A stretch of DNA of 64,000 nt from Solen grandis (GCA_021229015.1 CM037782.1:39642316-39706315); one strand, 5' to 3'. Shown: positions 33,867 to 45,578, counted from the first letter of the stretch. Numbers and translations are program-made. Notes: generated by a model not told the origin, from the sequence alone.

Positions 33867-36700
33867 TACTTAATACATTGACAGAGACCATGAACCATAA
33901 TCTGTCTTACCTGATTTCTTTTTTTGGGTGTATTTTTACTTACATTTTCCACAAAAAGAAATATTGAAGGGATTTACTTTATTATTCACACTTCAAACTT
34001 TCGCTTCTGCTTCTGGCAGTACTCTCAGTGCTTTGATTAAACTTCGCAGTGAAGTAAACGTGTTTAAATGGCAAGAGAGTTTATTAAACTTACACATTTA
34101 TGGTTTTGACGGCTGCAACAGTCAAAAAATACAACGAAGAACTGTGAAATTATTGACATATGTTTTGTTCCTATCCTTGTGTTCTAGATCTGGTCATCCT
34201 CACTCAATATGTCACTTTCTCTTTTGATCCTATCTTATGACCTTCATTTAAATTCCTCTGTAATACTACATGAAGAAAGTGAACATATTCATCTTCTCCC
34301 CAGCAATCATTGTAAAATCTTGAGTTATACCAAGAGCAGTTCATTGCTAGGGAGAAAAGCAAATAATTAAGGTCCATTTGGAGCCAACACAGTGTCGATA
34401 GGTAGATCAGCCCTTCGATTTCAGCAACACCTCTGATAATAATTATTCCTTCATTGTTTCATGCTCCCTCTCTCAAATAAATCTTAATGAATTAGATCCA
34501 GTATATATCCGTGAAAAATCGACACTTCCATAAAGTATATCAATCGCCTCGATTCACTTTAAAAAATGACAAATTGCAAACAAATGAAGGCCGTAGAGGC
34601 CGGAAATTACTCCGTGGGGTACGGTAAAACATAATTAGTTAGAAAATATGTAACGTTATTTTCCTTCAAAATTAGTTTATTTCATTACATAATGATAAAA
34701 AATCATTCACTGATATAAATTATCATTACTGCGTTCTTATCTTCCTTTATGTACAATTCATTTACGCGTATTGGAATTTAGCACGAAGTGATTCGGTTAA
34801 GATTTGAGGTCACCAGATTGAGGAAATATATCTAAAAGTAAGTGTAAATTTGTTTATTGTGGTAAGCATAAAATGAAAAAGAAAGTGTGTTCGTCTTTTG
34901 TAGGAGATGCAAACGAACTTTGAAAACTGTATTCAATACACTCGATGAAATAAAATTACTTCTTCCACAAAAACGAATATATATCCATTATATATTTGTG
35001 AAAATTCAACTTTTATCTGAACCACGTGTCGTTTAATTAATCACGAAGATATAATCTAAAGTGTTTAACACTTTGCCTCATTATGACGCATAGGCAAACA
35101 TGATAGCTGTTTAATCTATTTGCTCATACACTATTGTAACTCAAATTTTACACCGTCTGTAAGAACATGAAATATCCACTTTTTATACTATTCTAAGTTC
35201 AGTAATTTAATTACTATGTGTCTATCATATAAAACCAACGTATTATCGCGAGTGTGATAGTTTATATACCCTTTTATTTGTGCGTCACTTCGGTCACTCA
35301 CACATAGTTTTCCCCAGTTTTCAATCATCTGATATTCTACTTTGAAAACCGAAGTACATCTTAATGTTGTTTTTTGTTGTTGTTGTTGTTTTGTGTTTTT
35401 TTAAAAAGATATCGAATGATTTGAAAAAAAAACACTCTACAACATAAGTATGCTAAACTTTAAGAAAACGTGTCAAAAATTAATTTTACGTCAAAAATTA
35501 GTAATTACAGGATACAAACATTGTCTCTGACATGTTTTGTTCACTTTATATCTTATGCGGACGAATATAGTTTGTTTTTTATCTCTTGATTTGTGCATAG
35601 GGGATCGTAAAATTCTTTGCTGGTGGATATACAAGTTTCAGTCATTTTATAATAATACAATAACCTATGCAGGTATCTAAGGCAGAAAGCTTGAAGTCAG
35701 ATACAAATGCGTTTAACATACTAATAATCTATCAAGCTATGGTATATGGTACCTCTGATATCTTCTTACGTTATTGTAACACTATAAAATTATCTACTAC
35801 GGGCCCCTTTGACTGTAGCACTGACGTTTCGGTGTATGACTTTGCAGCAAACAGGCATTGTTGACAACAGTGCAGGGTCAGTCAGTGGACACTTGAAACA
35901 AACGCTCAGCAGATGACGGGTACTAAGTACAATTTACGTTTAGCACATGGCATTTTCCTCTCGTCCATTCAGGTGCCAGTATTTGTTCATAGTCACCGTG
36001 GACTATAACGCGTAGTCCACACTTTTGTAAAAAAAATCAATAAGTGTGGACTATGCAACCACATAACTCACACTGTGTATCTCTACAACATACAGACCAT
36101 ACACGCTATCCTCCCGGAGCACCGACACAGACACACAGTGGGTTAGATTGCTTTTAAGGACGAATTTTAATCAGTTACAACAAAGACCTAATCCCAAAGA
36201 TAAGAAACTCATATAAGCGTGTGAAGGAAATCTCGTATACCCTCGGCGCCACCGCGATATTGTGAGAAAAAGCCGGTGCGCTTGTACTGAAGTGACTACT
36301 GCACGGAGTTGTGTTCCGGCGCCACTCGAAAGCCTACGATGATCATCTACAGCATAAGTTGCACGTGAAGAACATGGTAAACTTCAGCTGACTGTCACTG
36401 GTTGCATACGGCGGATACAAAGTAAAATATTGACTGTTTAAATCCGAAAGTAATCAATATAAGGTCCTAATGATTAATTAAGGACTGAAAGGGAAATATT
36501 CCAGGAAGGAAATAGTTCAATTAATTAAAAAAAGATAATTTTTGCTAATATTTCGGCAAATTTTGCCTTTATGACGAACATGTAAAAATAATGCTCCAGC
36601 GTTTAAATTTGCACTGTCGCAATATTTTTTAATGTATTTTTCCTCTTCATAAAGGCATTAATTTTTGTAGGGAGTTACTTTATTTATTTACTAGAATTTA
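33867..36700. other. noncoding
   Basis: No gene recognised. Contains T/TTG-rich runs at 35370-35400 and the GTGGACTA hairpin cluster listed separately. Confidence 0.5.
35998..36048. repeat. alternating GTGGACTA / TAGTCCAC hairpins
   Basis: GTGGACTA-N7-TAGTCCAC is followed by a second arm AAGTGTGGACTA pairing with TAGTCCACACTT. One arm can therefore pair with either partner. Confidence 0.85.
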
Positions 36701-37656
36701 AATGGTTAGAGCGTCCGCCCTGGAATCGAAACGTCTTGGGTTCGTTCCCCGGCCGCGACATACCAAAGTCGTAAAAAATTAAATTGAGATCCCTTGCTTG
36801 ACGCTCATCATATATTTAGGTATTTCCAGGAATGGTTTACCCGGTTTCAGAATACTGTGACTAGGTGTCTACGGCGTGATGCTGCAGTGTGTTGTTGTTG
36901 TCGTTGTTGTATTGGGGTTTGTCGTATAATGGCCGTATTCAAGACAAGTAGCCTTCTTGGTCTTTGTACACTTTATTTAGCATGACAGGCCATGGCCCAC
37001 TCAGACTGAGCGCTGCCATGTGATGTGCCTAGCCCATGGTCGGGTCTCGAGGCTCTAACAAGATCTCTCTAGGTATCCCACAAGATTTCTCTGCTCCTAG
37101 ACCCTTGTCCGGTCAGCTTATATATTGGTTGGTTACCATCCAGCCAGACAGTAACCATATGTATTACATAATATCAAATATTTGTGTTAACGACAGTCAC
37201 AACTGAGACAAACGTTGCATAACTAATGCAACGGTCCTGTTATAATCTCTAATTGTATCTATAATAGGTTAGTAATAATGAAAATGTAACAATATCGTTT
37301 AGCTAGAGTCCAATTACATTACAGGTTTACCGTCGCCGCGATAGTATTTCAATCATACAGCGACATCCAGCTAATTACAGGTGGAGGAAGACCCCGAGTA
37401 CACAGAGGTACCCGGGTAGAACCACCGACCTACCGCAAGCCAGCTGGAAGGCTTCCTCACATGAAAAATCCGAAGTCCCTACCGGGATTCGAACCCACAG
37501 CGGTGAGGGGCTGAGAGATTTGTAGTCCACGACTGTTACCGCTCGGCCACGGCGGCCCCTGCTGCAGTGTGACAGCACTGCATCTGTCTCAAGCAGACAT
37601 AGTCTCGAAATGACTTAAATACCGTCGGTGGGACGTTAGACCCAACAATCAAACAA
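36700..37656 (+). repeat. tRNA-derived SINE split by a nested SINE
   Basis: The head lies at about 36703-36760 (GGTTAGAGCGTCCGCC, box B CTTGGGTTCGTTCC). The body runs to 36891 and resumes at 37572. The tail at 37572-37656 ends in GGGACGTTAGACCCAACAA. The interruption is the element at 36892-37559. Confidence 0.8.
36892..37559 (-). mobile_element. nested 668-bp SINE with 12-bp target duplication
   Basis: Minus strand. The head is GGGGCCGCCGTGGCCGAGCG with a tRNA-like box B at about 37478-37500. The SINE body seen in the other copies runs to about 37320, and a longer 3' part ends in CAA-repeats (plus-strand TTGTTGTTG at 36892). The flanking duplication TGCTGCAGTGTG is exact (36880-36891 and 37560-37571). 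The extra 430 bp may be the 3' end of a partner LINE, which is inference. Confidence 0.9.
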
Positions 37657-39105
37657 ACTAGCATTTATTTATTTATTTTTATGGGATTATTTTCTATAGC
37701 AAAACAAAATGTTCTAAGTCATTAAAATTATCGCATAGACGGGGCAATCCCGCAACGCCAGTACATGTAACTTATACAAAATTTGGAATTATTGCGGATT
37801 ATTTTGTGTAACAAACGCTACATTCGATTGAATCTCTCCCCTGATTTTACAGCGTTGGTCTGTCAAAGTAGTTTTTTAACAGGATGTCCATTTTAGCCTA
37901 TAAATTTTACAATGATGACCTATACAAGTGTGTGTGTGTGTGATTTTTTCGACGATGTCATTATTAGCTTTTTAAAAATGACTGCAATCATTAAGTACTT
38001 TGCAAGTTAAACTATTATTTTATTTAAGCCACGCTTTTACCCATGTGAGTAACGGTATTTTTTCTTTAACAATGGTTATCTTGATATTTTGAACAAGCGC
38101 TACGTTCGAATGCTCCGCAAGAGCCTTAGACCTTAGGGGTCAAGGTCATTTGATGAAGGTCAGATTACCTGACTGGTAGAGCTTATGAAGGTGCATGCAC
38201 CTGTAAAGTTTGAAGGCAGTAGGTAGAAGGATTTCCGTGTTATGGTCAAGATTAAGTTTTGTGACGGACAGACGTCAGACAAACAGACAGACAGACCAAA
38301 ACAATATGCACCGATGCGGTGGCATAAAATTTATTTTAAAGGGACAAAAGGATAGGACAAAAAACACCATAGTAATATGTTTGATTAAATTTTATACAAC
38401 CAGACAAAAATGACGAATCGTATTGATCGGTGTTTTCCTATCGCTTAGTAACACAGAACTGGATTTTCCGCGGAATACCCCTGCCCCACTCTCGTCCTGG
38501 CACGAGAATATACGGTATTTCGCCGAGTTTCTTATCTTTGGGTTTAGGTCTTTGGTTACAATTAAATTCACTTTTTACATATATTTCGACAAAATTTGCC
38601 CTTGTCAAAGAAAATCATGAATGTTAAAGCAACTATTTAAAAGCGTTTGTACAGTCGCCATTTTCTTACTGTTATCACGTTGTTTACATGTATAATATTG
38701 CCTCTGGATAAACAACATTTTTATTTATTTAATTTGTTAAACGTCACACACACATTGAAAATATATTTGGTAAAGATTTTGCAATGCGGCCAAAAAGTAC
38801 ATGGATGACAATGACTTTAATTTAGATTATTGAAATTTCAGATACCATCATCTGCCTAACATTTCGACGTACATATTGTGAAACTTATTTTTTTTTTATT
38901 TTTAGTCCTAATTGAATGTTCGTCTATATGTCTCCCAAAATTGGACCGTTATCAACATTTAATGTGCAAATTCATACAAGAAGTTAGTATTATAAATACA
39001 CGTACTTGCTTGATGGAATTGAATACCTGAACGATTCAGTAAAGTATACTTATAGTAAATCAAAGTAACATTTATATATAAAGCAATATTATTTTGTTTT
39101 AATAG
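37657..39105. other. noncoding; old repeat at about 38100-38330
   Basis: 38100-38330 includes GACGGACAGACGTCAGAC and CAATATGCACCGATGCGG, typical ends of old tandem-core elements. TG repeats at 37928-37942. No exon of the membrane-protein gene was found upstream of 39106. Confidence 0.5.
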
Positions 39106-39242
39106 ATGGATAGTTGGAATTACAGTAGGGGTTCTAGTTGGTGGCGTCATTCTAGCTGCCATCATAGTAGCGTTGTGTTGCTTCCTCCGTAAACGGCGGC
39201 CCAGCCAGGGGCAGGTTATAGCGCCACCTAGAGCAAACAAAG
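39106..39242 (+). CDS. transmembrane exon of a small membrane protein, paralog B
   Basis: Acceptor TTGTTTTAATAG precedes 39106. The 137-bp exon ends AACAAAG|GTGTGT. It encodes WIVGITVGVLVGGVILAAII, a Gly-rich membrane helix, then ALCC and the basic stop-transfer FLRKRRPSQG, then a Pro-containing start of the cytoplasmic tail. The one-base phase at each end matches paralog A. The one base left over joins in frame to the exon at 39538. The topology would be an extracellular N terminus (upstream, not found) and a cytoplasmic C terminus. Function unknown. A CYYR1/shisa-like adaptor role is only a structural analogy. Confidence 0.75.
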
Positions 39243-39537
39243 GTGTGTGGTATTTATTCGTTGTAAATTGAGAGAGTGTTTAATGTATGTATGTCTGTTA
39301 TGCCTGTTTGTGTTCCTCTAAATGATGAGAGAGACAAATTGATATGGAAGAGAGAATGAAAGAAACATTGGTGTATTGAATGACTCTATATCTTAAGGTT
39401 ATTAGTTTGAGTCTATGCAGTTGTGACCTAGTCATTTAGTATGAGCAACCCAAAATGAATATATTAAAACAAGGTTTTAAAGAATTCTTAGTGTACCTCT
39501 GCATGTACATTATATGTTCTTTTTTTCTTTCATGCAG

Positions 39538-39752
39538 GTCAGAATGATGGCATCTTTAACGTTGCAAACCCTCATCATCAAACCATTCCTATGCAACCTA
39601 TTAATAACTTCCAACCCCGTGTCAACCACCAACTTTTTGTTAACCATCCCAACATTAATCAACCCACCGACGTTTCGCTGGAACTCCCTGATGCCATATC
39701 ATCATTTGACATAACGTCGTTTGGCTGCGAAGATGTGATGGCAACGTTTTAA
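39538..39752 (+). CDS. terminal exon of paralog B, cytoplasmic tail
   Basis: A strong acceptor (TTTTTTTCTTTCATGCAG) precedes 39538. The split Gly codon G|GT continues the frame from 39242. The exon gives 71 further codons to TAA at 39750-39752. The tail is Asn/His/Gln/Pro-rich (NPHHQTIPMQPINNFQPRVN) and then acidic/hydrophobic (DVSLELPDAISSFDITSFG), ending MATF. Repeated short N-H-P and N-x-Q-P patterns suggest a disordered tail with docking motifs. AATAAA at 40210-40215, just before a MITE, may be the poly(A) signal. The alternative +1 open frame over this exon is a shadow. Confidence 0.75.
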
Positions 39753-40217
39753 CGACGGAGATTTACAAAAATCAAGTCCAATGTTATTGATTATACCACT
39801 TGCATTTAACACATATTATGAATATTCAGTTAGATATAAAAATGTACCCATACCCCGCTAAATATTGGCCTGAGCTTGGTATTCCTATTTTTTTTCAACA
39901 AAATTAGCTTAGATAAATGGAGTGATTAACATATATTTCATTTCATAAAACCACATGGTCAACAAACGTTGAGGATGAATGTAGTGTTGCGTTAACTGTG
40001 GGTGGTATACAATCTTAATGATCTTGCTCTTTAAAATGAACTGACTGGTGATTGTAGCGTATCCGAATGCATGTATTATCACATGTAAAATAACAGGGTG
40101 GATCGGTCCGCTTTTTGAGCATTCTTCGATTGCTTGGTACGCATTTTCTGTGAATGTTACGTAAAACCTGTTTGTACATTTAATTAAATCAAAACGGAAA
40201 AAGAAATGAAAATAAAT

Positions 40218-40433
40218 ACTGTAAAATCATTCATTTTCGATGACATGAAATTTCGTTGATTATGTACCTAACTTAAAGGGAATTTCGTGGGTATATTTAT
40301 TCGTGGATCTATGTTCTATAAACAGGAGGCCTATATAAAAGACAAGTTTGCGTGGGGATTAATATTCGTGGATATTACCCTTCACGAAATCGACGAAAAT
40401 TAGTGTTTCACAAAAATTAATGTTTTTACAGTA
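40218..40433. mobile_element. Tc1/mariner-type MITE
   Basis: Terminal inverted repeats TACTGTAAAATCATT and AATGTTTTTACAGTA flank a 216-bp non-coding body with CGAAATTTCG-type phrases. Ends at TA dinucleotides fit a TA-target transposase. It sits in the presumed 3' flank of paralog B. Confidence 0.7.
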
Positions 40434-41377
40434 AACGATATTTCGTAATTCAAACACGTCTTACGTAGACATTAGAAAAATCATCATTCTGCAAGATTAA
40501 GCAGACCAGACGATTCATGCCTCTATCTGGCATATAAACGCTGACTCCAAGCAAAAACGACTAACGATAGATTTTGTTCTTGTCATAACCAATCAAGAAA
40601 TATTCATTCCGAATCTGAAAATCGAAAACCTTGTCGTCCATGTTTTTATACCATGTACCTCCTCGAGGCAGCCTTAAAAAGGTGCCTTTTCCTGCCTCGA
40701 AGCTTATTTTTGCAACATCCTGTTGCATAAAAATCAACGGAAAAATATATCGCAACACATTGAAACTTTTGTCTGAGCAATGCACCACAGAATTGCCCTT
40801 GACGATAGCTATTTTACATTAATGAATTGCCGAATTATTTACTTTATAAACATCTGCTGAGTGCAATTCTATTTCGCGACTATTATCACCAAAGTCTTGT
40901 GCATCATGGTTGTTTTATTGAGCAACGCACCAACTTATTTAAAATATAATGTCTTAAAATTTGTTTACAAAAGATTTTCTTATTTTGATATATCCATTGT
41001 AGTTGTAGTTGGTTTGTGCTTTATCAGTCTTTGTCTTCTATGCAATGTCTATGTTCATCAGCATCAGTTTTTTCAGTTATTGCATGTATATATACTTAAG
41101 GATGTCTTTTATTTTGTTTGAATATATATATATATTTTATTTATAGATGCATTTTTATCATTTTCGATTGCTGTCAGTTAACATGGTGATAAACATTTTG
41201 CTTTGAATAAAGTTGACCGTAAAACGGTCTGTCTACGTATTTCAAGATGCACGTGTATTTTGTTCTTGTTATTTGTATAAATGATGAGCTCATTCAAAGT
41301 AGATATACGTGTTGTGTTACGATTAACTTGACTGAAAAACAGAATAAAGTGATTAAATTTCTATAGTTTAATTAAAT
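40434..41377. other. noncoding
   Basis: No gene is supported. The 86-codon open frame at 40861-41121 is hydrophobic but has no start context or splice signals. Confidence 0.45.
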
Positions 41378-41485
41378 ATGCGACGAATGACACCCGACGA
41401 ACGAAGGCGAGCTGTTAGAATGGTTCAAAGTGGTATCTCTAACAGACAGGTAAGTGTTCGTTATATTAATCATCGTGATTAAAAA
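41378..41485 (+). pseudogene. transposase-type N-terminal HTH fragment
   Basis: ATG at 41378 opens MRRMTPDERRRAVRMVQSGI and SNRQVSVRYINHRD, then TAA. This resembles the first helix-turn-helix of Tc1/mariner-type transposases (a 'TPxERGRAIGMLQxGxSQRxVA' pattern). The rest of the transposase is absent. A consensus splice donor (CAG|GTAAGT) lies at 41449-41454, so a host exon with an HTH is an alternative. Confidence 0.45.
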
Positions 41486-41516
41486 AAGTAAAATGTCATT
41501 AGTTTGAAATCGATGT

Positions 41517-41520
<4 letters not shown>

Positions 41521-41569
<49 letters not shown>
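41521..41569. repeat. (CA)n(TA)n microsatellite
   Basis: About 20 CA units and a short TA run. Confidence 0.98.
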
Positions 41570-42499
41570 CAGCTTTTTCATGTTGCCCTTTTATTTGACA
41601 GGGTTATTATCAAAATATGAAGTGTAAAGTTAAACAAGTCCTTAAGTGTATGCAGTGTTCTATAGACTAGCATTCCCTATCGAACCATTTTATCGCTATT
41701 TTTTATCCGATTTAGATAATTTTTGTATTGATAATAATCGTTATTAACACAAAAGCGCTATGAAAAATTGGTTCAGCAACTTCATTTGTCAGATGCGTGA
41801 AATATATGTGCGTTTATTAACAATATTAATACCATCTTTGTCTGAGTTGTAATATATTGTGAAATTCATCAGACATCTCCCTAAAAATTCTTTATGTCGT
41901 CTGACCAATATATTTTCATATAGATTATATTGTATTTCTGACCTTTGTTAACTATTTGTTTTATTAAATAAAGGACAGTAACCAGACAATTTACTTAAAA
42001 TCTAAAACATGTTGAGAATCATTTCCTTTTCCAAACTTTGTCACAATTTGTATTGGCACAGTATCTCGACCTTGGTTGACAACCAGTCAGAATGTCCCTG
42101 ACACTCCAGAGTTACGGCCCTTGAACTGATAAAATTGCAGGAGGGGCGTTTTTGCGACAGGCAGCGCTCTTGTTCACAAATATTTTCACCTTTTTACCTA
42201 AAACAATTTAAAATGTTAAGAAGAAAAGGGGAAAACTTTTACGAAAACATTAAAATATATGCAATTTTAAAGATGTTTTGTTATTACCAGCTGATTTATT
42301 CACAGCAACAACTCAATGTTTAACTTCTCTATATGGTATTAAAAGCGGGGGAGAGTTTGATAATCGTGACTTTGTTCATACGCCCCAGTGAATGTTAAAT
42401 GGTGTTTCGCTTCACTCTACTACCTACACATAAGAAGTTACGCATCACCAGTGTGGATATCAACTTCCTCATTGGAGAGGGAAAATAGTGTCTATCAAG
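41570..42499. other. noncoding, upstream of the signal-peptide exon
   Basis: Contains an old repeat piece at about 42055-42150 (CTCCAGAGTTACGGCCCTTG). The last 100 bases would be the 5' UTR of the next exon. No TATA box is clear. Confidence 0.45.
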
Positions 42500-42548
42500 A
42501 TGGCCTGCTTCAAAATCTTTTCAACGCTGGCTATATTATATGTTATAG
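42500..42548 (+). CDS. signal-peptide first exon of a third small secreted/membrane protein gene
   Basis: ATG at 42500 in good context (ATCAAGATGG) opens MACFKIFSTLAILYVI plus one base. It ends in a consensus donor (TATAG|GTAAGT). The peptide has a short polar start, Lys5 and a hydrophobic core, as in a signal peptide. A one-exon signal peptide fits the expected first exon of the same gene class as paralogs A and B and has the same strand. No matching downstream exon was found in the window, so the link is inferred from position only. Confidence 0.5.
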
Positions 42549-43152
42549 GTAAGTCAATTTTTATGAGACACTCTTCAATTTGCCTACATAGTCACAAATT
42601 GCTTTTCGGTAGCTTTCTTACTTTTTTTGTGAGTAGATGTGTTTGCTATAATTGACTTCATATTTCAATAATCATTGTTTAGGCCCATCCACCATACCCG
42701 GATAACTCACGTGTCCCAAAACAACATAACTTTAAGTGTGGGGAGTTCTGGCCGACCAAATTACTCAATCTCTAAGCAGAGTTGTCGTTCTTTCCTCACA
42801 TAACATCTCTGCAATGGGCTCAATGACAAAAATCTTGTCAAAACAGAAAACACTCATTTAACGCGGATTTAAGTGTATTTTACGGATCAAAAGTATAGAA
42901 ACGTTGAATAAATACTTTTTGAATCATCATAAAACGTGTGTAAAATATTAATTTCAGTTATTATTATCGGAACTATTTTCTGCTTTATTTCGCCGATGGG
43001 AACAATCCGCAAACGCTCGTCTGCAAGTGTTAATATTTACAAATTCTGCCGGATATCGTAATTTAAAGCCAGCTTTTTCCTTTTTCTTTTCATAATTTGT
43101 AATTTTAATGACCATATCGATCAGGATCAGTGATGCTATTTATATATATATT

Positions 43153-43189
<37 letters not shown>

Positions 43190-43561
43190 CGCAGTTTAAG
43201 GAGCCTATCTAGTCTCCTTCAAATTAAGTATTTGGTCAACGGTCTGGATGACGTCATATATTTAGAACTATTTTCTGAGCCTACCACAGAGGTGAATGTA
43301 ATTTAAGCCGATGTGTAAGAGAGTGCAAAATCCTATACCTCAATATCGTTGAACTCGAACCAGGAACAGTCATTCTCAGTCATTAAACGTCGTGTTCTCG
43401 CTAGGTTTATAACACTAATCCTGGTGTTTCTACTTTGTAAGCCAGTGATCTTCTTTTATTATAATGCCAATTACCTTTATATAATCGTGAGTCATATCTC
43501 ATATTCTGACTGCAACATTTCTTCAGCAAAAATACTTAGGTATGATATACACTGTGATTAA
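42549..43561. other. noncoding, presumed intron
   Basis: A (TA)n(TG)n tract lies at 43140-43189. The open frame at 43349-43561 is hydrophobic but has no start or splice support. Confidence 0.45.
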
Positions 43562-43780
43562 CTTGACTTGACTATTTGAGTTTACCGCCGCTTCGTCAGA
43601 ATTTCAGTGATATAGCGACGTCCAGCTAATTACAGGTGGAGGAAGACCCAGAATGCAAGGAGACACCCGGGTAGAACAACCGACCCACCGCAAGCCAGCT
43701 GGGAGGCTTCCTCACTTGAAAATCCGAATGACCCTGCCGAGATTCGAACCCACGCGGTGAGGGGCTGAGTGAGACACTGT

Positions 43781-43785
<5 letters not shown>
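43562..43785 (-). repeat. tRNA-derived SINE, copy 4
   Basis: Box B GTGGGTTCGAATCTC on the minus strand with the conserved body. The head end runs directly into a (CA)n tract (43786-43818), so the first part of the tRNA head is replaced or lost. Confidence 0.85.
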
Positions 43786-43819
<34 letters not shown>

Positions 43820-44182
43820 CTGCAAAACTCTACTGAGGTTTATACACAGTATTGAGTAAACAAATTTCTTTCCAGGCCGGTTGTTATTTTGTTTAATCTT
43901 GTTAGAATTTAAGGAAAATTGGGATAAAATGTCATATCCTCATGTAGTCATTTGTTAGCTATTATTCAATGTATTATCACAATTCCTCAAAATATGCGGA
44001 TGGATGTATTTAAGTTTCGTTCAGTGTACATGATACAAAATGGAAGTTTATAACCCATTGCGAGTATGTTCTCACTCTAAGCAGGTAATGAGACGGTAGG
44101 TGGGTAACCAACAGTGCGTGTAGACATGTGCATCTGCCGATGACGAATACCGTATAATTGGTTCAGCGTCATAGTCGATCTA

Positions 44183-44424
44183 TTAAACCTTTCCCTCATA
44201 TAGACTCATTTTGACGCACTCAATAGGTACCACATAAAGCCTGATCTGCAGAAAACCACAGTTAAACCTTACCAAATTTAATTACAAAATCCTCATTTCC
44301 AGACCACTGAGGAGCAGCGAACAGCATAAAACCTGATCAGCCTGCGAGTTACTCGCAGGCTGATCTGGTTTAATGCTGTTCGCATAGGTCTTTTCATGGT
44401 GTCCTCTATGAGGGAAAGGGTTAA
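44183..44424. mobile_element. TTAA-flanked MITE, copy 2 (full form)
   Basis: TTAA at 44183-44186 and 44421-44424, with the same ends and body as 10456-10679. It is 242 bp, exactly 18 bp longer. The extra bases are the top of a perfect hairpin at 44335-44365 (14-bp stem, 3-base loop). Confidence 0.9.
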
Positions 44425-44818
44425 ACCGTACTAGCTTTGAAGCCATAGCAAACAGAGTACACACACAAGTCAATAAATTGATATTAATCAAATCTTAAAG
44501 GTTAGTACTACATATTTAGAGGTAAATGATTAATTAGGCTTAAACATCGACCTTTTGTTTAGCAGGCCATTTTATCAGATCAGATAATGAGAAACCTTTT
44601 AGCTCATAACAGTTTACGGATATATCTATATAGTTTGATAGTTTATTTCTTAAAACAAGTACCTTTAGGCCATAGGCCAATGAGTATAAAAAATTGCAAT
44701 AGCTTGTCCGGTTTTTCGAAAATGACTTTTATGTTTAATTGCGCTTTCCGACTACAAAATATCTTACAGTCAACTGCTGTTTGTAAGGTTAAGTTTACAA
44801 GTATATTAATTTATTTTA

Positions 44819-44948
44819 TTTTTTTTTTTTTTTTTTTTTTTTTTGGTACTTACCGCTGATATTTGTCTAGTACAAAATGGCGTTCTTTTTTAAACTATGC
44901 CGAATTGAGCAGTCCCGGTTATACATACATGCAATAAATAACAACAAC

Positions 44949-44989
<41 letters not shown>

Positions 44990-45108
44990 TAGCATTCTAG
45001 ATGTCTTAACTAATACTATATCTTAGTAGCTCTCAGACGAACACATCTTTACATGTTCATGTTCCTATTGTACTGTTCTCGACGTGTTTTTTTTTTTTTT
45101 TTTTTTTT
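44819..45108. repeat. poly(T), (TG)n and poly(T) tracts
   Basis: T26 at 44819-44844, (TG)17 at 44951-44984 and T22 at 45087-45108. Confidence 0.95.
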
Positions 45109-45433
45109 CACAGTTTGATATTTTGATAAAAATAATCAAATGTTGCGAAAATATTTAAAATGCAGCGGAGCGTTGTTAACAAAAGACGAATTTTCAGTTT
45201 TATGATCAACTGGAATATTTATGTTGCATGCATGCTATTGAAACCCCACTGAAACTAGCACGCTGGCCTATAGATTTAACTGTTAATTTACTTAGTCTAC
45301 TTGGACATTTCTCTAAAGGAGAACAAAAATGTTTGCTAAATATTTTCATAAGAATAACTATTTCTCAATCTCCAAAATCTCCAAACTCAATTCAAACAAT
45401 ATTTTAGATATATGTAGACCATGTTGTTTGCAG

Positions 45434-45578
45434 GATAACGATATTGTTTGTACTCATATTGCAAATTTAAAGCAGAATATGTGACACATTGTTACTTGTA
45501 TATGCAATAAATACATGTAACAATGTGTAATATATTCTGCTCTAAATTTGCAATATGAGTAAAAACAATATCGTTATC
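45434..45578. mobile_element. 145-bp long hairpin (foldback)
   Basis: The arms 45434-45497 and 45515-45578 pair over about 64 bp with roughly five mismatches around a loop of about 17 bases (left arm starts GATAACGATATTGTTTGTAC). This is either a short foldback MITE or a source of hairpin RNA. Confidence 0.85.

Noticed and set aside
40861..41121. 86-codon hydrophobic frame as a membrane protein
   Set aside because: No splice or start support, random A+T-rich composition, and no match to the paralogous exon pattern.
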